Of a stretch of 64,000 nt of DNA, positions 17,761 to 26,180 are shown in pieces. Source of the stretch: Clostridium lentum. Lineage in GTDB: Bacteria; Bacillota; Clostridia; Clostridiales; Clostridiaceae. Numbering within the stretch: the stretch's first letter is position 1; each line of letters begins with the position of its first letter. The notes beneath the pieces are model-generated. The model was not told where the DNA came from. It made no database searches and saw only the letters and a program-made list of their open reading frames with translations. The DNA is taken from the NCBI RefSeq assembly GCF_014287815.1, contig NZ_JACOOQ010000016.1, positions 11,848-75,847 of the forward strand. The letters run 5' to 3'. Both the position numbers and the translations under genes were made by a program.

Positions 17761-18255
17761 ATGAATAAAACTAAAAGAATAGTAATAACAGCTGCTATAG
17801 CAGCACTTTATGCAGTTACTACACTAGTTATAGCACCGTTATCTTTTGGAAGCTATCAATTTAGAATTTCAGAAGTATTAGTGCTACTTGCTTTATTTGA
17901 TCCTCTTTATATTGGTGGATTGACCTTAGGATGCTTTATTGCAAATATGCTAGGCCCTAATGGAATGATGGATATAATCTTTGGAACTATTGCTACATTT
18001 ATAAGCGTAGTTGCTGTTTATTACACACCAAAGATTATAAGAAATAGTAAGAGTGCTTTAATTATAGCATCTTTATGGCCAACTATAATAAATGGATTAA
18101 TAGTAGGATGGATGTTAAGCTATCTTTACGCTTTACCATTAATACTTACAATTTTCCAAGTAGCACTAGGAGAGTTTGTAGTAGTAACTATCTTAGGAAT
18201 TCCATTTGTAAAATTTATAAAACCATATATGAAAAAGATAATACCAAATGTGTAA
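17761..18255 (+). CDS. queT: Queuosine precursor transporter QueT
   Basis: 164-aa integral membrane protein with about five to six helices, the substrate-binding (S) component of an energy-coupling-factor importer for queuosine precursors such as preQ1. The family pattern is clear: APLSFGSYQFRISEVLVLLALFDP near the N-terminus and GCFIANMLGPNGMMDIIFGT in the middle. The riboswitch just upstream supports the substrate. Start ATG 17761 follows AGGAG by 10 nt; the in-frame TTG at 17710 lies inside the terminator hairpin region and is rejected. The shared ECF energising module is not in the window. With miaA, miaB and mnmM elsewhere in the window, it adds to tRNA anticodon-loop modification. Confidence 0.93.
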   Translation: MNKTKRIVITAAIAALYAVTTLVIAPLSFGSYQFRISEVLVLLALFDPLYIGGLTLGCFIANMLGPNGMMDIIFGTIATFISVVAVYYTPKIIRNSKSALIIASLWPTIINGLIVGWMLSYLYALPLILTIFQVALGEFVVVTILGIPFVKFIKPYMKKIIPNV

Positions 18256-18263
18256 TAAATATA

Positions 18264-18298
18264 CCCTTCATTAAATTTATTTTAATGAAGGGCTTTTT
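18264..18298 (+). terminator. queT terminator
   Basis: CCCTTCATTAAA (18264-18275) / TTTAATGAAGGG (18281-18292), 5-nt loop, then CTTTTTT. Confidence 0.9.
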
Positions 18299-18361
18299 TG
18301 ATTTTTATGAATGATTTATGTTAAAATAAGATGTTTAATAATATAAATAAAGGAGTTCATT

Positions 18362-20275
18362 ATGAATTTAATTACATTAGATAAGATAAGTAAATCGTAT
18401 AGTGAAAAAATACTATTGGATAATGTTACTTTAAATATAAATGAAGGCGATAAGATAGGCTTAATTGGTTTAAATGGAGCAGGGAAGTCTACGCTTTTAA
18501 AGATAGTGGCAGGAAAAGATGAATTCTTCAGTGGTGAAGTTACTAAAAGTAAAGATTTAAGAATAGAATATTTATCCCAAAATACAGAATATAAAGATGA
18601 AACTACAGTACTTGAGCAAGTTTTCCATGGTGATAATATCGAAATGAAACTTTTAAAGGAATATGAGCTATTACTAGAAACTATTAATAACCGTGAGTTT
18701 TCTGAAGAGCTTAACAATAAACTAATAGCATTACAATCAAAGATAGATAATCTGAATTTATGGAATTTGGAAAGTGAAGCAAAAACAATCTTAACTAAGC
18801 TTGGAATAAATAACTACAATGTTAAAATGTCTACTTTATCTGGTGGACAGAAAAAAAGAGTGTTTCTAGCATCTGCTTTAATAAGTCCTTGTAATTTATT
18901 AATATTAGATGAACCTACTAATCATTTAGATTCTTCCTCTATAGAATGGTTAGAAGATTATTTAAATGCCAGAAAAGGCGCATTAATGATGATTACTCAT
19001 GATAGATATTTCTTAGATAGAGTTGCAAATAGAACTATTGAACTAGATAGAGGAAAGTTATATTCATATGATGGAAACTATAGCTATTTCCTAGAAAAGA
19101 AAGCAGAAAGGCTTGAGCTTGAAGCAGCAATGGAGGAAAAGAGACAAAAACTTATCCTTAAAGAATTAAAATGGGTAAGAAGAGGGGCTAAAGCTAGAAC
19201 AACTAAACAAAAAGCAAGACTTCAACGTTTTGATGAATTAGTAAATCAAGAATATATTGCTGCTCCGGAAAATATAGATATGCCTTTTGTAGGAAGAAGA
19301 TTAGGAAAGAAAACAATAGAATTATATAATATATCAAAAAGATATAATGAAAAGGTATTATTAAAAGATTTCTCTTATATATTCTTAAAAAGCGATAGAA
19401 TTGGTATTATTGGTGATAACGGTATGGGGAAAACAACTCTTACTAATTTAATTAATGATAGTGTAAAAGTAGATTCAGGAAGTATTGAAATTGGAGATAC
19501 AGTGAAGATATGCACCTTTGCACAAGATGATTCTCATATGGATTTAAACATGAGAGCCATTGATTATATAAAAGAAGGAGGAGAAACAATTCCAACAGAA
19601 GATGGCACTGTGATAACAGCTTCACAACTGGCGGAAAGATTCTTATTTGACGGTATACTTCAATATACAACTATCAATAAACTTTCAGGTGGAGAAAGAC
19701 GTAGACTTCATTTACTGAGAATATTAATGGAAGCACCAAATGTTTTAATACTAGATGAGCCTACAAATGATTTAGATATTGAGACATTAAAGATATTAGA
19801 AGATTTTATTGATGAATTTACAGGAATAGTCATAGTTGTATCCCATGATAGATACTTCCTTGATAGAACTTGTAATAAGATATTCTCTTTTGAAGGTAAA
19901 GGTACTATAAAAATATACAATGGTAATTACAGTGATTATTTAATTCATAAAGAAATAGAATTAATAAATGGAAAAGATACTAACAATAAAAAAGCAACTA
20001 TTAAAAAAGAATATGTAAAAACTAAGGAAGATAATCCTAAATTTTCATTTAAAGAACAAAAGGAGTTTGAAACTATATATAATGATATTGATGACTTAGA
20101 AGAGAAAATATCAAATATAGATAAACAAATGGAAGAAAACCCATCAAATTACGGCCTTTTAAATGAACTTACAAATGAAAAGGAAGCACTAGAAGAAGAA
20201 CTTCTTTATAAATATGAAAGAGTAGAGTATTTAGAAGGCTTATCTAAGAGAATTGAAGAGTATAAGAAAAAATAA
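18362..20275 (+). CDS. ABC-F family ATPase (Uup/YfmR-like)
   Basis: Soluble ABC-F translation factor, 637 aa, with two ABC domains and no membrane segment. First Walker A GLNGAGKST (about 37-45), signature LSGGQKKR, Walker B LLILDEPTNHLD; second Walker A GDNGMGKTT, signature LSGGERRR, Walker B VLILDEPTNDLD. The linker between domains (about 235-300, with LKWVRRGAKARTTKQKARLQRF) is the P-site tRNA interaction motif region. The C-terminal charged coiled coil (about 565-637) is the Uup-type domain. Such proteins resolve stalled ribosomes or protect them; the absence of a long resistance-type linker favours a housekeeping role. GGAG precedes ATG 18362. Confidence 0.9.
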   Translation: MNLITLDKISKSYSEKILLDNVTLNINEGDKIGLIGLNGAGKSTLLKIVAGKDEFFSGEVTKSKDLRIEYLSQNTEYKDETTVLEQVFHGDNIEMKLLKEYELLLETINNREFSEELNNKLIALQSKIDNLNLWNLESEAKTILTKLGINNYNVKMSTLSGGQKKRVFLASALISPCNLLILDEPTNHLDSSSIEWLEDYLNARKGALMMITHDRYFLDRVANRTIELDRGKLYSYDGNYSYFLEKKAERLELEAAMEEKRQKLILKELKWVRRGAKARTTKQKARLQRFDELVNQEYIAAPENIDMPFVGRRLGKKTIELYNISKRYNEKVLLKDFSYIFLKSDRIGIIGDNGMGKTTLTNLINDSVKVDSGSIEIGDTVKICTFAQDDSHMDLNMRAIDYIKEGGETIPTEDGTVITASQLAERFLFDGILQYTTINKLSGGERRRLHLLRILMEAPNVLILDEPTNDLDIETLKILEDFIDEFTGIVIVVSHDRYFLDRTCNKIFSFEGKGTIKIYNGNYSDYLIHKEIELINGKDTNNKKATIKKEYVKTKEDNPKFSFKEQKEFETIYNDIDDLEEKISNIDKQMEENPSNYGLLNELTNEKEALEEELLYKYERVEYLEGLSKRIEEYKKK

Positions 20276-20282
20276 TTTATAA

Positions 20283-20316
20283 AAAGTTAGATTGCTATAC
20301 TTGTAATCTAACTTTT
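20283..20316 (+). terminator. Terminator after the ABC-F gene
   Basis: AAAGTTAGATT (20283-20293) / AATCTAACTTT (20305-20315). The short T run means read-through into the MBOAT gene is possible. Confidence 0.65.
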
Positions 20317-20331
20317 ATATAAGGAGAAAAA

Positions 20332-21708
20332 ATGGTTTTTAGTAGTTTAATTTTTTTATTTAGATTTATGCCTATTTTCTTTCTTTTCTATTTTATACTT
20401 CCTATGAAATATAAGAACTTATGCTTATTGATTTTCAGTCTACTATTTTATTCATGGGGAGAACCAAAATACATCATATTAATGATTGCCTCAATTTTAG
20501 TAGACTATTGTATATCACAAAGAATATGGAAAGAAAAAGAGAATAAGAAAAAACAAAAAATTCTCTTAAGTACATCAATTATTTTTAATATAGGGATATT
20601 ATTTGTATTTAAATACTATAATTTTATAGCAGATAATATAAATAATATTTTTAAAAGTAATATACCACTTAGTTCAATGACATTGCCCCTAGGAATAAGT
20701 TTCTATACATTTCAAACACTATCTTACACCATAGATGTTTATAGAGGTAGAATAAGACCTGAAAAGAATATTGTTAATTTTGCTACTTTTGTAACAATGT
20801 TTCCACAATTAATTGCAGGTCCTATAGTCAAATATACTGATATAAAAGAAAAGTTGGTTAATAGAAGAAATAATTGGTCATTAGTAGAAGAGGGTGTTGA
20901 AGATTTTATTGTAGGTTTAGGAAAAAAAGTGTTACTAGCTAATAATTTGGGAATGCTTTGGGAAGAAGCACAAAATATTGGTTTTTCCAATATTTCTACA
21001 CCTATGACATGGCTTAGCTTATTAGCTTTTTCATTGCAAATTTACTATGATTTTAGTGGTTACTCCACAATGGCTATAGGACTTGGAAAATGTTTGGGAT
21101 TTGTATTCCCTAAAAACTTCAATTATCCTTACATATCTAAAAGTGTTTCTGAATTTTGGAGAAGGTGGCATATAACTTTAGGATCTTGGTTTAAAGATTA
21201 TCTATACATACCTCTTGGAGGAAATAGAAAAGGGGCAAAGCGTTCATTTTTAAATTTATTAATAGTGTGGTTTTTAACAGGATTATGGCATGGTGCGGAA
21301 TTTAACTTTATTTTATGGGGATTGTACTTCTTTTTATTAATTTCATTAGAGAAATTAATTTTAAATAAATATCTTAATAACTATAAGTTTTTAACACACG
21401 CTTATACAATATTTATGCTTTTAATCGGTTGGGCAATATTTGCTATAACAGACTTAAATTTATTAAAAGTATTTTTAAAACAACTTTTTCTGTTTAAATA
21501 CAATACAGAATGGATTTATTATTTACAAAATTATATAATTATAATTGTTATTGGAGTATTATGCAGTACACCAGTGGTTACATCTATCTGGAATAGATTG
21601 AAAATAAATAAGTATGTCAGTACACTATTTTTGATATCAATATTTATTTTATCAGTGGCATATTTAGTAGATTCTAGTTATAATCCATTTTTATATTTTA
21701 GATTTTAG
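20332..21708 (+). CDS. MBOAT family O-acyltransferase (AlgI/DltB-like)
   Basis: Polytopic membrane acyltransferase, 458 aa, about ten helices. It should carry acyl groups across the membrane for O-acetylation of a surface polysaccharide. Family marks: PLGISFYTFQTLSYTIDVYRG (about 119-139), EFWRRWHITLGSWFKDYLYIP (274-294), and the catalytic His320 in FLTGLWHGAEFNFILWG. The sequence is of the AlgI/PatA type rather than DltB, and no dlt genes are nearby. The next gene, starting 9 nt after this stop, encodes a DHHW protein, the usual periplasmic or surface partner, so the two form an operon. GGAGAAA precedes ATG 20332. Confidence 0.92.
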   Translation: MVFSSLIFLFRFMPIFFLFYFILPMKYKNLCLLIFSLLFYSWGEPKYIILMIASILVDYCISQRIWKEKENKKKQKILLSTSIIFNIGILFVFKYYNFIADNINNIFKSNIPLSSMTLPLGISFYTFQTLSYTIDVYRGRIRPEKNIVNFATFVTMFPQLIAGPIVKYTDIKEKLVNRRNNWSLVEEGVEDFIVGLGKKVLLANNLGMLWEEAQNIGFSNISTPMTWLSLLAFSLQIYYDFSGYSTMAIGLGKCLGFVFPKNFNYPYISKSVSEFWRRWHITLGSWFKDYLYIPLGGNRKGAKRSFLNLLIVWFLTGLWHGAEFNFILWGLYFFLLISLEKLILNKYLNNYKFLTHAYTIFMLLIGWAIFAITDLNLLKVFLKQLFLFKYNTEWIYYLQNYIIIIVIGVLCSTPVVTSIWNRLKINKYVSTLFLISIFILSVAYLVDSSYNPFLYFRF

Positions 21709-21717
21709 GTGATACAT

Positions 21718-22857
21718 ATGAAGAAAAATATTTTGAAAAAATACCCAACATTCTTTGTATTTAGCATCTTAGTAATTCTTTTTACGGTGATAGATATTAT
21801 TAATTCTCCAAATGAATTTTCGGAACTTGAAAACAGAAAATTATCTCAAATGCCTATTTTATCACTTAAATCATATATTGATACTAGCTTTTCATCTGAT
21901 TATGAAAAGTATATTAATGATCAATTCTTTTTAAGGGATAATTGGATTGATTTAAAGTCAAGAATAGAATATCTATTAGGAAAAAGAGAAAATAATGATA
22001 TAATTTTTGGTAAGGAAAATTATTTATTTAAAAAATTTACCACTTTTAATGATGAGATGCTGGAAAACAATCTTAATTCTATTATAACGTTTACTAATAA
22101 CTATAATAAAGAAGTGGATTTTTTTATTATTCCTAATTCCTATGCTATATATGATGAATTAACACCACGATATTTGCCACTAGTTGATCAATTATCATTA
22201 ATTAATTCTATCAATAGCTATCTTTCTTTGAAAAGTAACGATCATATAAACACCATAAATGTTGCTGAAGAATTATTAAAAAATAAAGATGATTATATAT
22301 ATTATAAGACAGATCATCATTGGACATCTTATGGGGCTTATTTAGCTTATTTAACATATATGGATTATTTAGGTTTAGAAATTGTTGATATAAATAACTT
22401 AGAAAAAATAACAATAAATAATTTCTTGGGAACATATTATAATAGAAGTAAATATTTCAAGGCAGATAGTGATTTTATTACATATTATAACATTTTAGGT
22501 TTGCATATTGAAATAGATGGCAAAGAAAAGCTTTCATTAATGGATTTAGATAAATTTAAAGGAAGTGATAAATATTCAGCTTTTCTTTGGGGCAATAATG
22601 GATTAACTAAAGTAATTAATGAAAATATTTCGGAAGAAAGAAAAGGTAGTAGTATATTGATTTTTAAGGATTCTTATGCTAATTCATTTATTCAATTTTT
22701 ATCATATAATTATGAAATTATTGATATCATAGATTTGAGATATTTTAAAGAATCTATAAGAAATTTTATGAAAGATAAGGATTATAATGAAATTCTAATT
22801 ATGTATAGTTTTAACAATTTGTCTACTGATATAAATATAAGAAGATTAAAGTTTTAA
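21718..22857 (+). CDS. DHHW-family protein (AlgJ/AlgX-like), surface O-acetylation partner
   Basis: 379-aa protein with one N-terminal membrane helix (about 10-28) and an extracellular SGNH-like domain. The eponymous DHHW motif is at 199-202 in YYKTDHHWTSYGAYLAY, and a plausible nucleophile serine lies in ILIFKDSYANSFIQF (DSY) near residue 323, as in AlgX/AlgJ-type acetylesterase or transferase domains. It probably receives acetyl groups from the MBOAT protein encoded just upstream and places them on a cell-wall glycan. ATG 21718 is preceded by AGGTGA overlapping the stop of the upstream gene; the frame extends to GTG 21709 but that codon is part of the ribosome site. Confidence 0.88.
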   Translation: MKKNILKKYPTFFVFSILVILFTVIDIINSPNEFSELENRKLSQMPILSLKSYIDTSFSSDYEKYINDQFFLRDNWIDLKSRIEYLLGKRENNDIIFGKENYLFKKFTTFNDEMLENNLNSIITFTNNYNKEVDFFIIPNSYAIYDELTPRYLPLVDQLSLINSINSYLSLKSNDHINTINVAEELLKNKDDYIYYKTDHHWTSYGAYLAYLTYMDYLGLEIVDINNLEKITINNFLGTYYNRSKYFKADSDFITYYNILGLHIEIDGKEKLSLMDLDKFKGSDKYSAFLWGNNGLTKVINENISEERKGSSILIFKDSYANSFIQFLSYNYEIIDIIDLRYFKESIRNFMKDKDYNEILIMYSFNNLSTDINIRRLKF

Positions 22858-22866
22858 AAATTAATA

Positions 22867-22895
22867 TTGACTAAAACTTAATGTTCTGTTAATCT
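22867..22895 (+). promoter_or_regulatory. Candidate promoter of the acetate-transporter gene
   Basis: TTGACT (22867-22872), 17-bp spacer, TAATCT (22890-22895), 40 nt before the ATG. Confidence 0.5.
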
Positions 22896-22934
22896 AGGAT
22901 AGTCGATTTTATTTATACAACAGGGGGAAATATA

Positions 22935-23549
22935 ATGGAAAACACAAATGAAAGAAATGTAAAAGTCCTTGTTGCTGATCCATCTGCATTGGGATTATTT
23001 GGTTTAGCAATAATAACTTTAGTTGCTTCTTCACAAAAGTTAGGATTAACTTCAGGAGTATCTTTAGTTTTACCATGGGCTATATTTTTAGGAGCATCAG
23101 CGCAATTAGTTGCATGTATTAATGATTTCAAACATAATAATGTATTTGGAGCTACAGCATTTGGAGCATACGCATTTTTCTGGTATGCAATGGGATTCTC
23201 TTGGATGATCCAAAATGGAGTATTTGGAGAAAAATTAGCTGCTTCAGTTGATACAACTCAATTAGGTGTTGCATTCTTAGGGTACTTAATTTTTACATTA
23301 TTTATGACAGTAGGTGCTTTAGAAACTAACAAAGTATTATTCTTAATCTTTGTATGTATAGATTTCTTATTCTTAGGATTATCATTAAGCTCATTTGGTA
23401 TAGCTACAGAATTAACTCACGGGATAGCTGCATGGTCAGAATTAATAATAGCTATCTTATCATTCTACGGATGTGCAGGTAACGTGTTAAATAGTCACTT
23501 AAAAAGAGTTATATTACCACTTGGTAAGCCATTTGGGATTTTAAAATAA
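22935..23549 (+). CDS. Acetate/succinate transporter, GPR1/FUN34/YaaH (SatP) family
   Basis: 204-aa membrane protein with six predicted helices. It opens with DPSALGLFGLAIITLVASSQ, a variant of the family signature NPAPLGL, and contains FGATAFGAYAFFWYAMGFSW, the second conserved block. These proteins move acetate or succinate with protons, or act as acetate channels. The changed signature (Asp-Pro-Ser-Ala for Asn-Pro-Ala-Pro) is common in clostridial members. GGGGGAA lies before ATG 22935. It is monocistronic with promoter and terminator. In an acetate-producing fermenter it would serve efflux or uptake of acetate. Its codon use (few rare codons, many GGA and GCA) suggests high expression. 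Confidence 0.9.
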   Translation: MENTNERNVKVLVADPSALGLFGLAIITLVASSQKLGLTSGVSLVLPWAIFLGASAQLVACINDFKHNNVFGATAFGAYAFFWYAMGFSWMIQNGVFGEKLAASVDTTQLGVAFLGYLIFTLFMTVGALETNKVLFLIFVCIDFLFLGLSLSSFGIATELTHGIAAWSELIIAILSFYGCAGNVLNSHLKRVILPLGKPFGILK

Positions 23550-23559
23550 TTTATTTGAG

Positions 23560-23592
23560 ACTATAGATAATTAAATTTATCTATAGTTTTTC
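23560..23592 (+). terminator. Terminator after the acetate transporter
   Basis: ACTATAGATA (23560-23569) / TATCTATAGT (23578-23587) followed by TTTTTC. Confidence 0.8.
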
Positions 23593-23643
23593 TATTTAAA
23601 ATTTTATATAATAAATTTAAGTACTTACAAGGAGATAAATATT

Positions 23644-23826
23644 ATGGAAATTAGCGTTTATTTAAAAAGTAAAAAAGACCCAATAAAATATACTGGTGAT
23701 CGTATAGATGTCCTTGACTTTGAGATGGATAATGTTAAATATAAACAAATTAGATCTTTCAGAAAAGGTTTTTCGAAATCTGAATTGATTATGAGTGATT
23801 TAATTGTAAAAATTAAAAAGGTTTAA
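23644..23826 (+). CDS. Small 60-aa protein of unknown function
   Basis: A 60-residue basic protein, no signal peptide or membrane helix, with a beta-rich pattern (MEISVYLKSKKDPIKYTGDR, then LIVKIKKV at the end). It looks like a small all-beta fold, but I do not recognise it. A strong ribosome site (AAGGAG, 8 nt before ATG 23644) and a dedicated terminator right after the stop show that it is a real, separately transcribed gene. It has no close functional neighbour. Confidence 0.65.
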   Translation: MEISVYLKSKKDPIKYTGDRIDVLDFEMDNVKYKQIRSFRKGFSKSELIMSDLIVKIKKV

Positions 23827-23827
23827 T

Positions 23828-23872
23828 AAAAATAGCTAAAGATTATAAAAGAATTCATCTTTAGCTATTTTT
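23828..23872 (+). terminator. Terminator after the 60-aa gene
   Basis: 16-bp perfect arms at 23828-23843 and 23857-23872, built on ATAGCTAAAGAT. Confidence 0.85.
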
Positions 23873-24123
23873 ATTAATTAAACTAATATAAGTTATATAT
23901 GTTATTTATATATATTAATATAATTTTATTATAATTAAGTATTTTTAGTACTTATTTTACTTATAAAGGGATTTCAATTCTGATAAAAAAAATATTTCTA
24001 GCTTTTATGTTAATTAGTAAAAATATAATTTTCAATAATTTAAAAATATATTTTAAATTAAAAGTTATGTGTATATTTTTCATAAATACATAATATAAAT
24101 TAATAATTTTTATTAATTTATAT

Positions 24124-24151
24124 ATTTCGCTAAATACCTATTTAGCGAAAT
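24124..24151. repeat. Perfect 28-bp palindrome, dif-like 11-6-11 layout
   Basis: Left arm ATTTCGCTAAA (24124-24134), central TACCTA, and a right arm that is the exact reverse complement (24141-24151). The total length and 11-6-11 spacing match Xer target sites, and 7 of 11 right-arm positions agree with the E. coli XerD half-site TTATGTTAAAT. No T-tract follows on either strand, so it is not a standard terminator. It lies 75 nt before the recombinase start. Confidence 0.55.
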
Positions 24152-24169
24152 TCGTATTATTGAATTATA

Positions 24170-24202
24170 AAAACCTCTATGATATAATAAAATAGAGGTT
24201 TT
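24170..24202 (+). promoter_or_regulatory. Hairpin in the leader of the recombinase gene
   Basis: AAAACCTCTAT (24170-24180) / ATAGAGGTTTT (24192-24202), 11-nt AT-rich loop that contains TATAATA. It may attenuate the downstream gene, or the loop may be a -10 box with the arms as an operator. Confidence 0.5.
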
Positions 24203-24226
24203 ATAGCTTATAATGGAGGTATACAA

Positions 24227-25603
24227 TTGACATTAAAACGAACTTCAAATAATAATTATTCTAACTTTTCATATACTAGTGAAGTAAACAAACTATTAAA
24301 TGTTACATTAAATAAGCGAGATGAAAGTAAATTAAAACAAGTATATGCTAATTTCAATAATTTAGAGTCTTCTCGTAGTTACGAACCAATCATAAAGGAT
24401 TTATATATCCTTACTGAAAAGCATCATTTAACCACTAAGCAATTATCTGAAATTTATAAAATTGGAGTAAGAAGCATTCAAAAATGGCTTAAAGAATTAG
24501 GCCTTAATAGGTCTATAGCTAAAGCTCATAAAGTTACTAATAAAAGTACTGTTAATAAAAAAAATATAGATATTGAATTGTTGTGTGCCAATGTATCAGA
24601 TGTACCTCGAATTAATAAATTTGGTATAGAAATTGAAGAAAAAGAGAATCTACCTATGCTAGTAAAGGATTTTTTAAATTATTTAGAAACAATCAAAGGT
24701 AAATCAATCAATACTATAAACGCTTATAAAACAGATTTATCTGTCTTTTTTAAGTTTATAAAGGTTTATAAAGGGTATCAATTAGATGATAATATTCAAT
24801 TTATAGATATACCAATTGATGATATCAATAGTGATTTTATAAAATCAATTAAGTTAACTGATATGTATGCATTCTTATCTTATGCTGAAAAACAAAGAAA
24901 CAATAGTAATTATGCAAGAGCTAGAAAAGTAGCAACTTTAAAGTCATTTTATAATTATCTTCACAATAAAGCTAAGGTTATTCAATTTAATGCTGCAGCT
25001 GAGTTGGAATCGCCGAAGATCAATGAAAGGCACCCTATTTATTTAACATTAGATCAAAGTATCGAACTTCTTGATTCATTAGATAAGTCTAATAAAAATT
25101 ATGAAAGAGATTACTGTATTTTGGTTTTCTTTCTTAACTGTGGCTTAAGAGTTTCTGAATTATGTAGCATTGAAATTAACAAGATTAAAAGCGACACTTT
25201 AACTATAATCGGCAAAGGAAATAAAGAAAGGACTATTTACCTTAATTCGGTATGTATTAAAGCTTTAGAGCAATATTTATCTGTCAGAGATGATTCTAAA
25301 GCAATATCTAAAAATAAGAATTACTTATTTTTATCAGCTAGAAATACACCTATTAATAAGAGAACTGTCGAAATATTAGTTAAAAAGCATATTTCAAATG
25401 CTGGATTTACCAACGCTAAGTATACTCCTCATAAGTTAAGACATACAGCAGCAACACTTATGTATAAGCATGGTAATGTTGATATAAGGAGTTTACAAAA
25501 CATATTAGGACATGAAAGTATATCTACAACGCAAATTTACACTCATGTTGATGAGGAGCAATTAAGAGATGCTGTAAATTCTAATCCTCTTTCTAATTTG
25601 TAA
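24227..25603 (+). CDS. Tyrosine recombinase (Xer-like) with N-terminal HTH extension
   Basis: 458-aa site-specific recombinase. The catalytic set is intact: Arg308 (CGLRVSEL), Lys330 (IIGKGNKER), His402 and Arg405 (PHKLRHTA), His429 (LGHES) and nucleophile Tyr438 (TQIYTHV). The core-binding SAM-like domain covers about 141-255. Residues 1-140 are extra relative to XerC/XerD (about 300 aa): they include a helix-turn-helix, LTTKQLSEIYKIGVRSIQKWLKELGL (68-93, in two parts), of the kind seen in transposase and recombinase regulators. Start is TTG 24227, with GGAGG 7 nt upstream. A perfect dif-like palindrome lies in its leader. No phage or transposon genes flank it, so a housekeeping role is plausible. 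It converges on the small acidic gene beside lexA. Confidence 0.88.
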   Translation: MTLKRTSNNNYSNFSYTSEVNKLLNVTLNKRDESKLKQVYANFNNLESSRSYEPIIKDLYILTEKHHLTTKQLSEIYKIGVRSIQKWLKELGLNRSIAKAHKVTNKSTVNKKNIDIELLCANVSDVPRINKFGIEIEEKENLPMLVKDFLNYLETIKGKSINTINAYKTDLSVFFKFIKVYKGYQLDDNIQFIDIPIDDINSDFIKSIKLTDMYAFLSYAEKQRNNSNYARARKVATLKSFYNYLHNKAKVIQFNAAAELESPKINERHPIYLTLDQSIELLDSLDKSNKNYERDYCILVFFLNCGLRVSELCSIEINKIKSDTLTIIGKGNKERTIYLNSVCIKALEQYLSVRDDSKAISKNKNYLFLSARNTPINKRTVEILVKKHISNAGFTNAKYTPHKLRHTAATLMYKHGNVDIRSLQNILGHESISTTQIYTHVDEEQLRDAVNSNPLSNL

Positions 25604-25649
25604 ATAATAAAAAACTATATCACTTAATGTAATATAGTTTTTTATTATT
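25603..25649. terminator. Bidirectional terminator
   Basis: 18-bp perfect arms at 25603-25620 and 25632-25649 (core AAAAAACTATAT), between two convergent genes, A-rich and T-rich on opposite sides. Confidence 0.85.
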
Positions 25650-25653
25650 TATC

Positions 25654-26043
25654 TTATTTTTTATTTTTTAAAGAAACTGTTCTTAATCCTGGATATAATT
25701 CGATAGTTGAATCTTCTAATGATTCTTCTTCATCTAACCCTATATCATCAAGATACACAATGTTTTCAAAAGCATCTACATAATCATCTTCAAGATAATT
25801 TTCTAAATCTACAGAATATTCTGCTTCATTTGATTCTATATGTAAATCAAGAGCTGTATCCATTGCTTTTTTAAGTTCTTCTTCGATAAATTTATTTTCT
25901 TCAACATTTTTAGATATATCTTCAATTTTTATAGCTCTAATATCAACACCTGCTTCTTCTAAGCATTTACCACAGTTATCACATATCTTTCCACCAGGAA
26001 TTAAATCACAGTAATCATCTTCAGTATATTTATTGTTGCTCAT
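25654..26043 (-). CDS. Small acidic protein with N-terminal Cys cluster
   Basis: 129-aa protein, strongly acidic (a dense Asp/Glu region over 60-115). Four cysteines at 12, 21, 24 and 27 form C-x8-C-x2-C-x2-C, in CDLIPGGKICDNCGKCLE, which could bind zinc or an iron-sulfur cluster. I do not recognise the family. It is divergent from lexA over a 137-bp spacer, and its promoter (TTGAAA, 17 bp, TAGAAT on the minus strand) lies next to the LexA box, so SOS control is possible but the box sits 14 bp upstream of its -35 and not on it. GAGGTG precedes ATG 26043. Lack of basic residues argues against a nucleic-acid-binding role. Confidence 0.7.
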   Translation of the reverse strand: MSNNKYTEDDYCDLIPGGKICDNCGKCLEEAGVDIRAIKIEDISKNVEENKFIEEELKKAMDTALDLHIESNEAEYSVDLENYLEDDYVDAFENIVYLDDIGLDEEESLEDSTIELYPGLRTVSLKNKK

Positions 26044-26072
26044 AATATCACCTCAACTTAATTAACTTTTAT

Positions 26073-26101
26073 ATTCTATCAAAGTATTGTATAAATTTCA
26101 A
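26073..26101 (-). promoter_or_regulatory. Promoter of the acidic Cys-cluster gene
   Basis: On the minus strand TTGAAA (26101-26096), 17-bp spacer, TAGAAT (26078-26073). Confidence 0.6.
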
Positions 26102-26114
26102 TAGTTATTTTATA

Positions 26115-26126
26115 GAACATTCGTTT
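26115..26126. promoter_or_regulatory. LexA box of lexA
   Basis: GAACATTCGTTT fits GAAC-N4-GTTY, one step from the perfect recA box. It overlaps the -35 box of lexA, giving autoregulation. Confidence 0.85.
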
Positions 26127-26153
26127 GATATTAAATTTACAGTATGTTATAAT
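26125..26153 (+). promoter_or_regulatory. lexA sigma-A promoter
   Basis: TTGATA (26125-26130), 17-bp spacer, TATAAT (26148-26153), 28 nt before the ATG at 26181. Confidence 0.85.
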
Positions 26154-26180
26154 ACAATTACTAAAGTGAGGTGTTAAAAG

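Larger units (their letters stand above)
23873..24226. other. AT-rich intergenic region before the HTH-Xer recombinase
   Basis: About 350 nt without a gene. 23880-24120 is extremely A+T rich with no frame or motif I can name. The 3' part holds the 28-bp palindrome (24124-24151) and a second hairpin (24170-24202), both listed separately, then the ribosome site of the recombinase gene. Confidence 0.6.

Noticed and set aside
23880..24120. AT-rich region as a replication origin
   Set aside because: No DnaA-box cluster and no dnaA, dnaN or similar genes; it appears to be plain AT-rich spacer.
24170..24202. Classical terminator before the recombinase
   Set aside because: It can fold, but its T tract is short and no gene end lies nearby upstream; attenuator or operator seems as likely, so it is listed as regulatory.
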